A stretch of DNA of 64,000 nucleotides from Pseudomonadota bacterium. GTDB lineage: Bacteria > Pseudomonadota > Gammaproteobacteria > Pseudomonadales > Moraxellaceae. Where the stretch lies: NCBI GenBank assembly GCA_021851865.1, contig JAJZBU010000001.1:62001-126000 (forward strand), read 5' to 3'. Position numbers and translations under genes: made by a program. The notes under the pieces are model-generated. The model was not told the DNA's origin. It ran no database searches and saw only the letters and a list, made by a program, of their open reading frames with translations. Shown here piece by piece: positions 47,080-56,716 of the stretch (the first letter of the stretch is position 1; each line of letters begins with the position of its first letter).

Positions 47080-47613
47080 ATGGCGGCAAACAAGGAAAAA
47101 CCTGCGGCCGAGAAGGACAAAGACAAAGACAGTGCGGAAGCAGCGCCGTCGACGGGCGGCGGTCGATTGAAGTTCATCGTCATTGTCGTGGTGGTGGTGC
47201 TCGCCTCCATGGGCCTAGCCGGTGGTGGCGTGTTTTGGTATATGCAGCACCCACATACGGCCAAAGCTGCACCAAAATTGCCGGAAAAGGCCCTGTATTA
47301 CGCCATGGATCCACCGTTCACCGTGACGATGACCGATCCGCAAAGTGGTAATCTGCGTTATATGCAGGCCGCCGTGACGGTGATGACGCGGCATGCCAAG
47401 GTTGTCGAGGATCTGAAATCTTATGACCCGGAGTTGCGGAACAATTTGAACCAGCTATTTTCATCCTTCACGCCAGACCAAGTCATCTCCGCGGCTGGTC
47501 GCGAGATGCTCGAGCGGCGCGCCTTGGCTGAGATCAATCGGGTTCTGGCGGCAGAAACAGGACGCAAGAACGCCTGTGAAGAAGTTCTATTCACCGCCTT
47601 CGTCGTCCAATAG
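47080..47613 (+). CDS. fliL: Flagellar basal body-associated protein FliL
   Basis: Inner-membrane protein around the stator. It has 177 residues: a charged Lys/Asp-rich cytoplasmic N-terminus, one transmembrane helix (about 30-53, FIVIVVVVVLASMGLAGGG), and a periplasmic stomatin-like domain. AAGGGGG lies just before the ATG at 47080; a GTG one codon upstream is possible. fliM follows after 15 nt. Confidence 0.92.
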   Translation: MAANKEKPAAEKDKDKDSAEAAPSTGGGRLKFIVIVVVVVLASMGLAGGGVFWYMQHPHTAKAAPKLPEKALYYAMDPPFTVTMTDPQSGNLRYMQAAVTVMTRHAKVVEDLKSYDPELRNNLNQLFSSFTPDQVISAAGREMLERRALAEINRVLAAETGRKNACEEVLFTAFVVQ

Positions 47614-47628
47614 AACGGGAATTCCGCC

Positions 47629-48627
47629 ATGGCCGCTTCCGACATCCTCAATCAAGACGAAATCGATGCCCTGCTGCACGGTGTCGATGACGGGGATGTC
47701 GAAACCGGGTCGGATGTTCCACCGGAAGGCATCCATGATTATGATCTGACCTCGCAGGATCGCATCGTGCGTGGGCGCATGCCCACCCTCGAGATGATCA
47801 ACGAGCGCTTTGCCCGGTATACCCGTATCAGCATGTTCAACATGCTGCGTTATTCGGCGGACGTGTCGGTGGGGGGGGTGCAGCTGACCAAATTTGGTGA
47901 GTACGTCCACACCTTGTTCGTGCCGACCAGCCTCAATCTGGTGAAGATCCGCCCTCTGCGCGGTACCGCTTTGTTCATTCTCGATGCCAAGCTGGTCTTC
48001 AAGCTGGTCGACAACTTCTTCGGTGGTGAGGGACGACACGCCAAGATCGAAGGACGCGAATTCACCCCGACCGAGCTACGCATCGTTCAGTTGGTGCTCA
48101 ACAACGCGTTCAAGGACATGAAAGAGGCCTGGAGTACGGTCTATCCGGTCGATTTCGAGTACCTGACTTCTGAAGTCAACCCGGCCATGGCCAATATCGT
48201 CAGCCCGTCTGAGGTGGTGGTGGTGTCGACTTTTCGTATCGAGCTCGAAGGCGGTGGCGGCGAGATGCACATGACCATGCCTTACTCGATGGTCGAGCCC
48301 CTGCGTGATGTTCTCGATTCCGGTGTGCAGTCGGATATCGATGAAAAAGATGCCCGCTGGATCAACAGCATCCGTGCCGAGATCGTCGAAGCGCGCCTGC
48401 ACCTGCAAGCTCGACTGATGGAGAGAGAGATGCATCTGCGCGATGTTCTGGCCATGAAAGCTGGTGATATCCTGCCCCTCGAGTCGCCGGACCAGATGCA
48501 GCTTTTCGCCAACAATGTGCCTTTTGCGGCGGCGCAACTGGGGATGCGGCAGGGGCGTTTGGCGGCGCGTATCCGTTCCTTCCATAAGCGCAAGACCTTC
48601 AATTTTGATTTCGGAGATCTGGTATGA
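47629..48627 (+). CDS. fliM: Flagellar motor switch protein FliM
   Basis: C-ring protein that binds phosphorylated CheY. It has 332 residues. The N-terminal CheY-binding segment is DILNQDEIDALLHG; the middle domain has GRMPTLEMINERFARYTRI; the C-terminal SpoA domain has GDILPLESPDQMQLFANNVP. Overlaps fliN by 4 nt. Confidence 0.97.
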   Translation: MAASDILNQDEIDALLHGVDDGDVETGSDVPPEGIHDYDLTSQDRIVRGRMPTLEMINERFARYTRISMFNMLRYSADVSVGGVQLTKFGEYVHTLFVPTSLNLVKIRPLRGTALFILDAKLVFKLVDNFFGGEGRHAKIEGREFTPTELRIVQLVLNNAFKDMKEAWSTVYPVDFEYLTSEVNPAMANIVSPSEVVVVSTFRIELEGGGGEMHMTMPYSMVEPLRDVLDSGVQSDIDEKDARWINSIRAEIVEARLHLQARLMEREMHLRDVLAMKAGDILPLESPDQMQLFANNVPFAAAQLGMRQGRLAARIRSFHKRKTFNFDFGDLV

Positions 48628-49010
48628 GTGATTCCGATCAGGACGCGATGGCCGACGCCTGGGCGGCGGCGCTCGATGAACAGTCGACCAGCACGACCCA
48701 GGCGGCCACACTTGAGAATTTTGACCAAGCGCAGGCCGCTTCCGGCAGTGGTCCCAATCTCGATGTCATTCTCGACATCCCGGTGACTTTGTCGATGGAG
48801 GTGGGGGGGACGGAGATCACCATCAGGAATCTGCTGCAGCTCAATCAGGGATCGGTGGTGGAACTCGATCGCCTGGCGGGAGAGCCGCTCGATGTTCTGG
48901 TCAATGGCACGCTCATCGCGCATGGCGAGGTCGTCGTCGTCAATGAAAAGTTTGGCATCCGTCTGACCGACATCGTCAGCCCTTCCGAACGTATCAATCG
49001 GTTGCGTTGA
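48624..49010 (+). CDS. fliN: Flagellar motor switch protein FliN
   Basis: C-ring protein that with FliM forms the switch and docks the export ATPase. It has 128 residues with a SpoA domain: LDVILDIPVTLSMEVGGTEI, LLQLNQGSVVELDRLAGEPL and IRLTDIVSPSERINRLR. Overlaps fliO by one base. Confidence 0.97.
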   Translation: MSDSDQDAMADAWAAALDEQSTSTTQAATLENFDQAQAASGSGPNLDVILDIPVTLSMEVGGTEITIRNLLQLNQGSVVELDRLAGEPLDVLVNGTLIAHGEVVVVNEKFGIRLTDIVSPSERINRLR

Positions 49011-49360
49011 TGAGCGCAGCCGCCACTTTACCCGTTCTGCAGCCGCACCCATGGCTTGGACTCATGGCCTATCTCCTGCTGGTCATCGCCCTGATCCTGT
49101 TGTCGGCCTGGTTGGCACGGCACAAGCGCGCTGGCTCTTCAGCCGCGCACTCCTTGCGCGTGCGTGCGCAGTTGGCCCTTGGCTTACGCGAGAAGCTGGT
49201 GATCGTGCAAGTCGACGGCCGTCGTCTGCTGCTGGGTCTGACGCCTGGACGTATTCAGTTGCTCACCGAACTGGCGGCCGCCGATGAACAAGAAGCGACG
49301 GACGAGGCGGTGAGCTTTGCGGCGCGTCTGCGCGAATTGATGCAGCGAGGTGGGGTATGA
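49010..49360 (+). CDS. fliO: Flagellar biosynthetic protein FliO
   Basis: Assembly factor of the FliP ring in the export gate. It has 116 residues, one transmembrane helix (about 15-37) and the conserved cytoplasmic part [23 protein letters not shown]. The ATG at 49010 shares one base with the fliN stop; a TTG one codon upstream is an alternative. Overlaps fliP by 4 nt. Confidence 0.9.
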   Translation: MSAAATLPVLQPHPWLGLMAYLLLVIALILLSAWLARHKRAGSSAAHSLRVRAQLALGLREKLVIVQVDGRRLLLGLTPGRIQLLTELAAADEQEATDEAVSFAARLRELMQRGGV

Positions 49361-50109
49361 AGGGGCGGCGATTCGTAAGCGCGGCTCTGATCTTGTTGTC
49401 GCTGTGGCCGGCCTCAGCCATGGCCGAGGCCGGCTTGCCGCTTTTGACCATGAATGCGCAGGCTGGCGGGGGGCAGACTTACAGCGTGCCGCTACAGATC
49501 CTGCTCATCATGACGGCGTTGTCGCTGTTGCCGGCCGCCCTCATGATGATGACCAGTTTTGCACGCATCATCATCGTCTTTTCCCTTTTACGTCAGGCTC
49601 TCGGTCTGCAACAGACGCCTTCCAACCAGATTCTCATTGGTCTGGCCCTGTTCCTGACCATGTTCATCATGAGACCGGTCTTCGACCAGATCAACCAGGA
49701 CGCACTGCAGCCCTATCTTGCGCAGAAGATCGAAGCCGGTCCTGCCCTCGACAAGGCGGCTGTGCCTTTACGCCATTTCATGTTGAAACAGACGCGTCGC
49801 GATGATCTGGCGCTGTTTCTGCATCTGTCGCACCAGGACCATCCGCGCAGTCTTGATGATATTCCGATGAGCACGCTGATCCCGGCTTATGCCACGAGCG
49901 AGCTTAAGACCGCTTTTCAGATCGGGTTTCTGCTCTTCATTCCTTTTATGATCATCGATCTCGTGGTCGCCTCCGTGCTCATGGCGATGGGGATGATGAT
50001 GCTATCGCCCCTGGTCATCTCCTTGCCCTTCAAGCTCATGCTTTTTGTCATGGTCGATGGCTGGGGCATGATCATAGGAACCCTGGCGGCGAGTTACGGG
50101 CAACAGTGA
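49357..50109 (+). CDS. fliP: Flagellar export gate protein FliP
   Basis: Membrane core of the flagellar type III export gate. It has 250 residues: signal peptide ([23 protein letters not shown]), then hydrophobic segments with the family blocks [39 protein letters not shown] and [18 protein letters not shown]. Confidence 0.97.
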   Translation: MKGRRFVSAALILLSLWPASAMAEAGLPLLTMNAQAGGGQTYSVPLQILLIMTALSLLPAALMMMTSFARIIIVFSLLRQALGLQQTPSNQILIGLALFLTMFIMRPVFDQINQDALQPYLAQKIEAGPALDKAAVPLRHFMLKQTRRDDLALFLHLSHQDHPRSLDDIPMSTLIPAYATSELKTAFQIGFLLFIPFMIIDLVVASVLMAMGMMMLSPLVISLPFKLMLFVMVDGWGMIIGTLAASYGQQ

Positions 50110-50119
50110 GGGCCAAGCG

Positions 50120-50389
50120 ATGAATCCTCTGCAGATCCTCGATCTCTTCCGTTCCGGTCTTTGGCTTTGCATCATCATCACGGCGGTGATCACCTTGCCG
50201 GGGCTCATCGTTGGTTTGATCGTCGCGGTCTTTCAGGCGGCGACCCAGATCAACGAGCAGACTCTGGGTTTTTTGCCGCGTCTGTTCGCCACCTTGCTGA
50301 CCTTGGCGTTGGCCGGCCCGTGGATCGGCAGGATGATCTTTGACTTCACGCAACAATTACTTCTCAATCTACCGCAAATGATAGGCTGA
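50120..50389 (+). CDS. fliQ: Flagellar export gate protein FliQ
   Basis: 89 residues forming two transmembrane helices, with LPGLIVGLIVAVFQAATQIN and QTLGFLPRLFATLLTL typical of FliQ/SctS. It lies 10 nt after fliP. Confidence 0.95.
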   Translation: MNPLQILDLFRSGLWLCIIITAVITLPGLIVGLIVAVFQAATQINEQTLGFLPRLFATLLTLALAGPWIGRMIFDFTQQLLLNLPQMIG

Positions 50390-50392
50390 GCG

Positions 50393-51172
50393 ATGTCCTC
50401 CGGCGTGCCTGAAGTCGATATCGCCGCCTGGGTGGGGCAGTACCTCTGGCCTTTTTCGCGGATCAGTGCTTTCGTCTTTGCCGCGCCCGTGCTCGGTAGT
50501 CAGGTCGTGCCGGCGCGCCTGCGTCTGCTGCTCTGTCTGTTATTGACCGGCATCGTCGCCAGCGCCTTGCCTAGTCTGCCGCGTTGTTCCGTGTTGACGC
50601 TCGACGCTTGGCTGGTGGTCGTCGAACAGACCCTGATCGGTTTGACCATGGGTTGGATACTGCAGTTGGTCTTTCAGGCTCTGGAATTGTCCGGGCAGGT
50701 GGTGGCGACGCAGAGTGGTCTCGGCTTTTCCTCCCTGATCGATCCCAATTCCGGGGTCTCGGTGGCGAGCTTGAGCCAGCTCTATGTCATGCTGGCGACG
50801 CTGATTTTTTTGGCGATGAATGGCCACTTGGTCATGATCGACTACCTCTTTCGCAGTTTTACCGTGTTGCCCCTGGGGCGATCACCCGGATTGGATCTGC
50901 CCTGGGCCGATCTCCTGGCGGCGGGTGGGTGGGTCTTTTCCGCCGGTTTGATCGCATCTTTGCCCGCCGTGGTGGCGCTTTTGGTCATCAATGTCGCCCT
51001 CGGCATCATCACCCGCGCTTCTCCCCAGTTGAATATTTTCTCCATCGGTTTTCCGATCACCCTGATGCTCGGTCTGCTCGCGGTCTGGCTGTCCTTGCGG
51101 GGTTTCACCGATCTCTTCAGTGCGCTGAGCGATGAAGCCTTCGCGCGCCTGCAGCATTTCTTGAGGCTCTGA
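50393..51172 (+). CDS. fliR: Flagellar export gate protein FliR
   Basis: Export gate subunit of 259 residues with about six hydrophobic segments. Conserved blocks include FVFAAPVLGSQVVPARLRLL, GFSSLIDPNSGVSVASLSQL and ASPQLNIFSIGFPITL. It lies 3 nt after fliQ and 2 nt before flhB. Confidence 0.96.
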   Translation: MSSGVPEVDIAAWVGQYLWPFSRISAFVFAAPVLGSQVVPARLRLLLCLLLTGIVASALPSLPRCSVLTLDAWLVVVEQTLIGLTMGWILQLVFQALELSGQVVATQSGLGFSSLIDPNSGVSVASLSQLYVMLATLIFLAMNGHLVMIDYLFRSFTVLPLGRSPGLDLPWADLLAAGGWVFSAGLIASLPAVVALLVINVALGIITRASPQLNIFSIGFPITLMLGLLAVWLSLRGFTDLFSALSDEAFARLQHFLRL

Positions 51173-51174
51173 TC

Positions 51175-52311
51175 ATGGCGGCCGATGAGAGCGGTGCCGA
51201 GCGCACCGAAGAGGCGACACCACGAAGGCAGGAGGAGGCGCGCAAACGCGGCCAAGTGGTGCGTTCGCGTGACCTCAACATGAGTTTGAGTCTGCTCGCC
51301 GGGATGGTCAGTCTGTTGTGGACGTCGAGTTCCATGGCGCATTGGGCGATGCAGTTGGTTCATGCCAATCTGCAGTTGTCAGCGGTTGAGCTGTCGCGTC
51401 CGGATCTGCTCGCTCATCATGCCCGTGCGGCCCTGTGGATGCTGATGAAGATTCTCAGCGTGCCGTTGTTGGTGATGCTGCTGGCAACCCTGGCGGGAGG
51501 AATCGCCCTCGGTGGCTGGGTCTTCTCGAGCGAGGCCTTCATGCCCCAGTGGTCGCGCATCGACCCCTGGGCCGGCCTGCAGCGCATGGTCTCGCTGCGC
51601 GCTCTGCTCGAACTGCTCAAGGCTTTGCTCAAATTCATGCTCGTCTCGACCTGTTGTCTGGTCATCCTGCGTTGGCATCGAGACGAGATCATGGGTCTGG
51701 CGCGCGAAACCGCTCCTGGCGTGTGGCTGCATGTGGCGCACATCATTTTGTGGTCGGCGTTGACCATGAGCGCCAGCCTCTTGCTGGTGGCCGCCATCGA
51801 CGCTCCGGCGCAGTGGTTCAGCTTCATGCGTGAATTGAAGATGACGCGTCAGGAATTGCGCGATGAATTCAAGGAGAGCGAGGGGCGGCCTGAGGTCAAG
51901 ATGCGTCTGCGGCAGATGCAGCGCAAGATGGCGGAGTCGCGGATGATGGCGAAAGTGGCGCAGGCTGACGTCGTCATCACCAATCCGACGCACTATGCCG
52001 TCGCCCTGCGTTATCAACCGGGACGGGATGCGGCTCCCATCCTTCTCGCCAAGGGGGTCGATCATATGGCCCTGCAGATCCGCAAAGTCGCCGATGAGAA
52101 CTCGGTGATCAGGGTCGAAGCTCCTCCTTTGGCGCGTGCCATCTATTTCAGCACCGATCTCGATCGCGAGATTCCGGCGGCGCTTTATATGGCGGTCGCG
52201 CAGGTGCTCGCCTGGCTGCACGGTCTGCGGCGTTATCGGGCCGGGCAGGGGCGTCATCCCGGCGACGTTCCTGAGCTCGAAATTCCACAGGATCTACGCC
52301 GCGACGTATGA
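51175..52311 (+). CDS. flhB: Flagellar export switch protein FlhB
   Basis: Substrate-specificity switch of 378 residues. It starts ESGAERTEEATPRRQEEARK (typical export-gate N-terminus), has four membrane segments, and a cytoplasmic domain with the autocleavage motif NPTHYAV at Asn270-Pro271. FliK, at the start of this block, is its known partner in the switch. Confidence 0.97.
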   Translation: MAADESGAERTEEATPRRQEEARKRGQVVRSRDLNMSLSLLAGMVSLLWTSSSMAHWAMQLVHANLQLSAVELSRPDLLAHHARAALWMLMKILSVPLLVMLLATLAGGIALGGWVFSSEAFMPQWSRIDPWAGLQRMVSLRALLELLKALLKFMLVSTCCLVILRWHRDEIMGLARETAPGVWLHVAHIILWSALTMSASLLLVAAIDAPAQWFSFMRELKMTRQELRDEFKESEGRPEVKMRLRQMQRKMAESRMMAKVAQADVVITNPTHYAVALRYQPGRDAAPILLAKGVDHMALQIRKVADENSVIRVEAPPLARAIYFSTDLDREIPAALYMAVAQVLAWLHGLRRYRAGQGRHPGDVPELEIPQDLRRDV

Positions 52312-52322
52312 ACGAGGTTATT

Positions 52323-52338
52323 TGGCCCTGATCTTGCA
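52323..52338 (+). promoter_or_regulatory. Sigma-54 promoter upstream of flhA
   Basis: TGGCCCT-N4-TTGCA, with GG-N10-GC spacing (52324-52325 and 52336-52337), lies in the 71-bp flhB-flhA gap, 45 nt before the flhA ATG. Confidence 0.83.
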
Positions 52339-52382
52339 AGGGAGGCTGCAACGACAAAACTCTGTCAGGTGCAGCTTTGAAC

Positions 52383-54470
52383 ATGAGCAAGATCCTTCAA
52401 CTCCTGATGCGCAGCGGACTCGGTGTTCCCGTCTTCCTGCTGGTCATCCTCGGTATGATGATCCTGCCGCTGCCGCCTTTTCTGCTCGATGTCCTGTTTT
52501 CTTTCAACATCAGTCTGTCCCTGGTCATCATCCTCGCCTCCATCTATGCGCAAAGGCCGCTCGACTTCGCTATTTTTCCGACGGTGTTGCTGGTCGCGAC
52601 CTTGATGCGGCTAGCCCTCAACATCGCCTCGACGCGTGTCGTTCTCCTGCATGGCCATCAAGGTAGCGATGCCGCCGGCAAGGTGATCGAGGCTTTCGGT
52701 CACGTCGTCATCGGTGGCAACTATGCGGTCGGTGTCGTCGTTTTCGCCATCTTCATCATCATCAATTTCGTCGTCATCACCAAAGGCGCCGGCCGTGTTT
52801 CGGAGGTGAGCGCGCGGTTTACCCTGGATGCCATGCCGGGCAAGCAGATGGCCATCGATGCGGATCTCAATGCCGGCATCATCAATCAGGAAGAGGCCAA
52901 GACGCGGCGCTCGGAAGTCGCCCAGGAAGCTGATTTCTACGGTGCCATGGACGGCGCTTCGAAGTTTGTGCGCGGCGATGCCGTCGCCGGCATTCTCATC
53001 CTGCTGATCAATCTCATCGGCGGTATTCTCATCGGCATGCTGCAGCACTCGCTCAGTTTTTCCGATGCTTTGTCGTCGTACGCCTTGCTCACCATCGGTG
53101 ATGGCATCGTCGCGCAGATTCCGGCTTTGCTCTTGTCGACGGCCTCCGCCATCTTGGTGACACGGGTCTCATCAGCACAGAGCATGAGTGAGCAACTATT
53201 CACACAGTTGTTCGCGACGCCGCAACCTCTGTTCGTGGCTGCCGGAATTTTGACGGTCATGGGGCTGGTGCCCGGCATGCCGCACTTTTCTTTTCTGCTT
53301 CTAGCGAGCTTGGCGGCGGCGATGGGCTACAGCCTGTATCAGCGTCAGCAGAGTCTGGCGGCGGCAGCGGTCACCGAGACCGTGCCGGTGGCGGCGGCGC
53401 AGCCGGCCGAGCAACGGGAGATCGGTTGGGACGATGTGCAGCCGGTCGACAGCCTTGGTTTGGAAGTGGGCTATCGTCTCATTCCTCTGGTCGATAAGAC
53501 GCAAGGCGGTGCTTTGCTCAGCCGGATCAAGGGGGTGCGTAAAAAGCTGTCACAGGACCTTGGGTTTTTGCTGCCGTCGGTACACATTCGTGACAACCTC
53601 GAACTGGCACCGACGCACTATCGTTTGACCCTGATGGGGGTGACCATAGGGCAGGCCGAGGCTTATGCCGATCGCGAATTGGCGATCAACCCGGGACAGG
53701 TCTTCGGCAGCTTGCGCGGTGTCGCCTGCAAGGATCCAGCGTATGGTCTCGACGCCGTCTGGATCGAAGCGACGCAGCGCGATCAGGCGCAGAGCCTCGG
53801 CTATACCGTCGTCGATGCGGCGACGGTCATCGCCACGCATCTCAACAGCGTCATGCAAAAGCACGCCTGGGAGTTGATCGGTCATGAAGAGGTGCAGCAG
53901 TTGGTGGAACAACTGCGCAAGACGCACCCGAAGCTGGTCGAGAGCCTGATTCCGCAACCCTTGTCCTTGTCGGTACTGCTCAAGGTTTTGCAAAACCTTC
54001 TGCGTGAAAAAGTCGCCATCCGCGATATGCGCAGCATCTGTGAGTCGCTGTCGGACGCCATCACGCGCACCCAGGACGTCGATGCCCTGACCGCGCATGT
54101 ACGGGTCGGCTTGGCGCGGATGATCGTGCAGTCGGTGGCCGGCGATCAGGAAGAGATTCCGGTCATCACGCTCGAGCCGGAACTGGAGCAGATCTTGCTG
54201 CAGTCGGTGCAACAGGCGCGCCACGCTGGTGGTGGTGACAGTGACGCCATGCTTGAGCCCGGTCTGGCAGAAAGACTACGTCATCATCTGAGTGAGGCGA
54301 CGCAGCGTATGGAGATGGCGGGCAAGGAGTCGGTCCTCCTGGTCTCGATCGGGGTCAGGGCCATGCTGGCGAGATTCGCCCGCTACAGCCTGCCGACGCT
54401 GACGGTGCTGGCCTACAACGAGATTCCGGAAAACCGCAAGATCACCATCTTTGCGACGGCTGGGCGATAG
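52383..54470 (+). CDS. flhA: Flagellar export gate protein FlhA
   Basis: Export gate subunit and cargo/chaperone docking platform. It has 695 residues: about eight transmembrane helices in the first half, with the FHIPEP family signature region NFVVITKGAGRVSEVSARFT and TLDAMPGKQMAIDADLNAG, then a large cytoplasmic domain. The ATG at 52383 (MSKILQLLMRSG) is preferred over a TTG two codons upstream. It starts a second transcription unit with its own sigma-54 promoter. Confidence 0.96.
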   Translation: MSKILQLLMRSGLGVPVFLLVILGMMILPLPPFLLDVLFSFNISLSLVIILASIYAQRPLDFAIFPTVLLVATLMRLALNIASTRVVLLHGHQGSDAAGKVIEAFGHVVIGGNYAVGVVVFAIFIIINFVVITKGAGRVSEVSARFTLDAMPGKQMAIDADLNAGIINQEEAKTRRSEVAQEADFYGAMDGASKFVRGDAVAGILILLINLIGGILIGMLQHSLSFSDALSSYALLTIGDGIVAQIPALLLSTASAILVTRVSSAQSMSEQLFTQLFATPQPLFVAAGILTVMGLVPGMPHFSFLLLASLAAAMGYSLYQRQQSLAAAAVTETVPVAAAQPAEQREIGWDDVQPVDSLGLEVGYRLIPLVDKTQGGALLSRIKGVRKKLSQDLGFLLPSVHIRDNLELAPTHYRLTLMGVTIGQAEAYADRELAINPGQVFGSLRGVACKDPAYGLDAVWIEATQRDQAQSLGYTVVDAATVIATHLNSVMQKHAWELIGHEEVQQLVEQLRKTHPKLVESLIPQPLSLSVLLKVLQNLLREKVAIRDMRSICESLSDAITRTQDVDALTAHVRVGLARMIVQSVAGDQEEIPVITLEPELEQILLQSVQQARHAGGGDSDAMLEPGLAERLRHHLSEATQRMEMAGKESVLLVSIGVRAMLARFARYSLPTLTVLAYNEIPENRKITIFATAGR

Positions 54471-54479
54471 GGGGTATCT

Positions 54480-55823
54480 ATGAGAGTTCGACGTTATCTC
54501 GCCGCTGATTTACGCGCCGCCTTGCGTCTGGTGCAGGAAGATCTGGGACCGCAGGCCATCGTCCTGGAGACCCATCGTCGTGCCGAAGGCATCGAGATCG
54601 TGGCGACCATGGATCATGCCGAGGCAGAAGCCGAGCACCAGGCACGTCTGCAGCAGCGTGAGCTGGCACGGCGGCCGCAGCCGATCGAAGAGGAGGCCCT
54701 GTTGCCGGCTTGGGTGCGGCAGGGGCTCGATGTCGAGTCGGCGCCCAGGCCGCGTGCCGTGAAGCTCGCCGATCCAGAGCCGCGTCAAGTCGAGGCGGTC
54801 ATTCATGCATCGGCGCGTGCCCCAGCTCTCGGTCGTGATCAGCAGTTGGCCGGTTTGCGCGAGCGTTTGAACGCGAGCCCGGACGCGAGCGAAGACGTGC
54901 GCGCCATGCGCGCTGAACTGGTGGCACTGCGTAGCCAATTGCAAGCTCTGCGGCGCAATGAGACGCCGCCGCCCAGCGATGATCGTGGTCGTATCGCTGA
55001 GCGCTTGCGGCAGATGGGACTGAGCGCGCGCGTGATCGAGGAGGTGATGGCGCCGGTCATGGGCGCAGATCAGTGGTCGGCCGACAAGCTCTGGCAGCAT
55101 TGTTTGGGTAAACTCGCCAAAGCGGTGCGTATCGAAGCTGAACCTGAACTGATCGATCGCTCCGGTATTTTGGTCATGCTCGGTCCCACCGGTGCCGGCA
55201 AGACCACCTCGCTGGCCAAGCTGGCGGCGCGTCACGTCATCGCGCACGGCAGCGAAGGACTGGCCCTGCTGTCGACGGATAGTTATCGCGTCGGCAGCTA
55301 TGAGCAGTTGGAGAAGATCGCCAATGCGCTTGGCGTGCGTTCAGCCCTGGTCGAACCGGGTGATCGTCTGGATAGCGTTCTCGCCAGTCTCGGTCGTCGT
55401 CGCCTCATCCTCATCGACACGGCGGGCTTCAGTCGCCATGCCGCCGAGCATATGGCGCAGCAGCAGATGCTGGCGGCTTCGCGCTACCGTATGCAGGGAC
55501 AATTGGTGTTGCCGGCCAATCTGCAAGGTCCGGTCTTGCAGCGCAGCTATGAGGATTTCGCCAGTTTTCGTCTGAGTGGTGCCATCATCAGCAAGGTGGA
55601 CGAAGCGACCAGCCTTGGAGAGACGATCAGTCTGCTCATCGCCACCGGTCTGCCCTTGTCCTACTGGACGCATGGGCAGCGTATTCCTGAGGATATCGAA
55701 AAGCCGAGCGCGGCCCGCCTGATCAGCATGGCGGTGGCCATGGCGCCGCGGCAGTTGGCGACACGCAAGACCGAAGAAGTGATGCACAAGACTGGACGAA
55801 TGGCGAAATCGAGCCACACTTAA
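54480..55823 (+). CDS. flhF: Flagellar GTPase FlhF
   Basis: SRP-type GTPase that sets polar flagellum position and number with FleN. It has 447 residues: a basic N-terminus MRVRRYLAADLRAALRLVQE typical of FlhF, a variable middle, and the NG domain with P-loop GPTGAGKTTS at 235-244 and DTAGF as the G3 motif. Its presence points to polar rather than peritrichous flagella. Confidence 0.96.
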   Translation: MRVRRYLAADLRAALRLVQEDLGPQAIVLETHRRAEGIEIVATMDHAEAEAEHQARLQQRELARRPQPIEEEALLPAWVRQGLDVESAPRPRAVKLADPEPRQVEAVIHASARAPALGRDQQLAGLRERLNASPDASEDVRAMRAELVALRSQLQALRRNETPPPSDDRGRIAERLRQMGLSARVIEEVMAPVMGADQWSADKLWQHCLGKLAKAVRIEAEPELIDRSGILVMLGPTGAGKTTSLAKLAARHVIAHGSEGLALLSTDSYRVGSYEQLEKIANALGVRSALVEPGDRLDSVLASLGRRRLILIDTAGFSRHAAEHMAQQQMLAASRYRMQGQLVLPANLQGPVLQRSYEDFASFRLSGAIISKVDEATSLGETISLLIATGLPLSYWTHGQRIPEDIEKPSAARLISMAVAMAPRQLATRKTEEVMHKTGRMAKSSHT

Positions 55824-55867
55824 GTCAGTGCCCGGAGTTGGGTTGACGTCTGAAAGTTGAGGTTTGC

Positions 55868-56686
55868 ATGGCTGGGCTACAACCCGTTCAAGTACTCGCC
55901 GTCACGGGTGGCAAAGGCGGCGTCGGTAAAACCAACGCCGCCATCAATCTCAGCATCTGTCTTGCTGAGATGGGGCGGCGGGTGGTGCTCATGGACGCCG
56001 ACCTTGGTTTGGCCAATGTCGACATTCTACTCGGTGTCAGTCCGCGCGAGACTCTCGAACACGTCATCAAGGGGCAGTGTTCTTTGCGTGACGTTCTTCT
56101 CGAAGGGCCGCGTGGTGTGCGCATCGTGCCGGCGGCTTCCGGCACGCAGCATATGGCCGATCTGTCGATGCAGGAGCAGGCGGGCCTCATTCATGCTTTC
56201 AGTGATCTCGGTGATGACATCGACACCCTGGTGATCGATACGGCGGCGGGCATCTCGCACCACGTCATCTCTTTTGCGCGCGCCGCCCAGGAGGTGCTCG
56301 TCGTTGTCGCCAATGAACCGACGTCGCTGACCGACGCCTACGCCTTGATCAAGGTGCTCAATCAGAGTTATGGGGTGTCGCGTTTCTATATCCTGGCCAA
56401 TATGGTGCGTTCCCTACAGGAAGGGAATGAGGTGTTCGACAAACTGTCGAATGCGGCGGATCGCTTTCTCGACGTCGCTCTGGTCTATCTCGGGGCGGTG
56501 CCTTTCGATGACTACCTGCGCAAAGCGGTGCAAAGACAGAAAGCCGTCTGTGACATCTATCCGCGCACCAAGTCGGCTTTGGCCTATCGTGCCTTGGCGC
56601 AGAAAATCAGATCCTGGTCTTTGCCGGCGTCACCGCGTGGACATCTCGAATTTTTTATGGACAGGCTGGTGCAAGGAGTGCGGTGA
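55868..56686 (+). CDS. fleN: Flagellar number regulator FleN/FlhG (MinD-like ATPase)
   Basis: 272 residues. The deviant Walker A is TGGKGGVGKTN with Lys21; DADLGLANVDILLG and VIDTAAGISHHVISF follow. FleN counters FlhF and, in Pseudomonas and Vibrio, antagonises the sigma-54 activator FleQ. It lies 44 nt after flhF; fliA follows after 30 nt. Confidence 0.95.
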   Translation: MAGLQPVQVLAVTGGKGGVGKTNAAINLSICLAEMGRRVVLMDADLGLANVDILLGVSPRETLEHVIKGQCSLRDVLLEGPRGVRIVPAASGTQHMADLSMQEQAGLIHAFSDLGDDIDTLVIDTAAGISHHVISFARAAQEVLVVVANEPTSLTDAYALIKVLNQSYGVSRFYILANMVRSLQEGNEVFDKLSNAADRFLDVALVYLGAVPFDDYLRKAVQRQKAVCDIYPRTKSALAYRALAQKIRSWSLPASPRGHLEFFMDRLVQGVR

Positions 56687-56716
56687 TCTGGCGGGTGCCC
56701 GGGGGGGATTGCAGCG

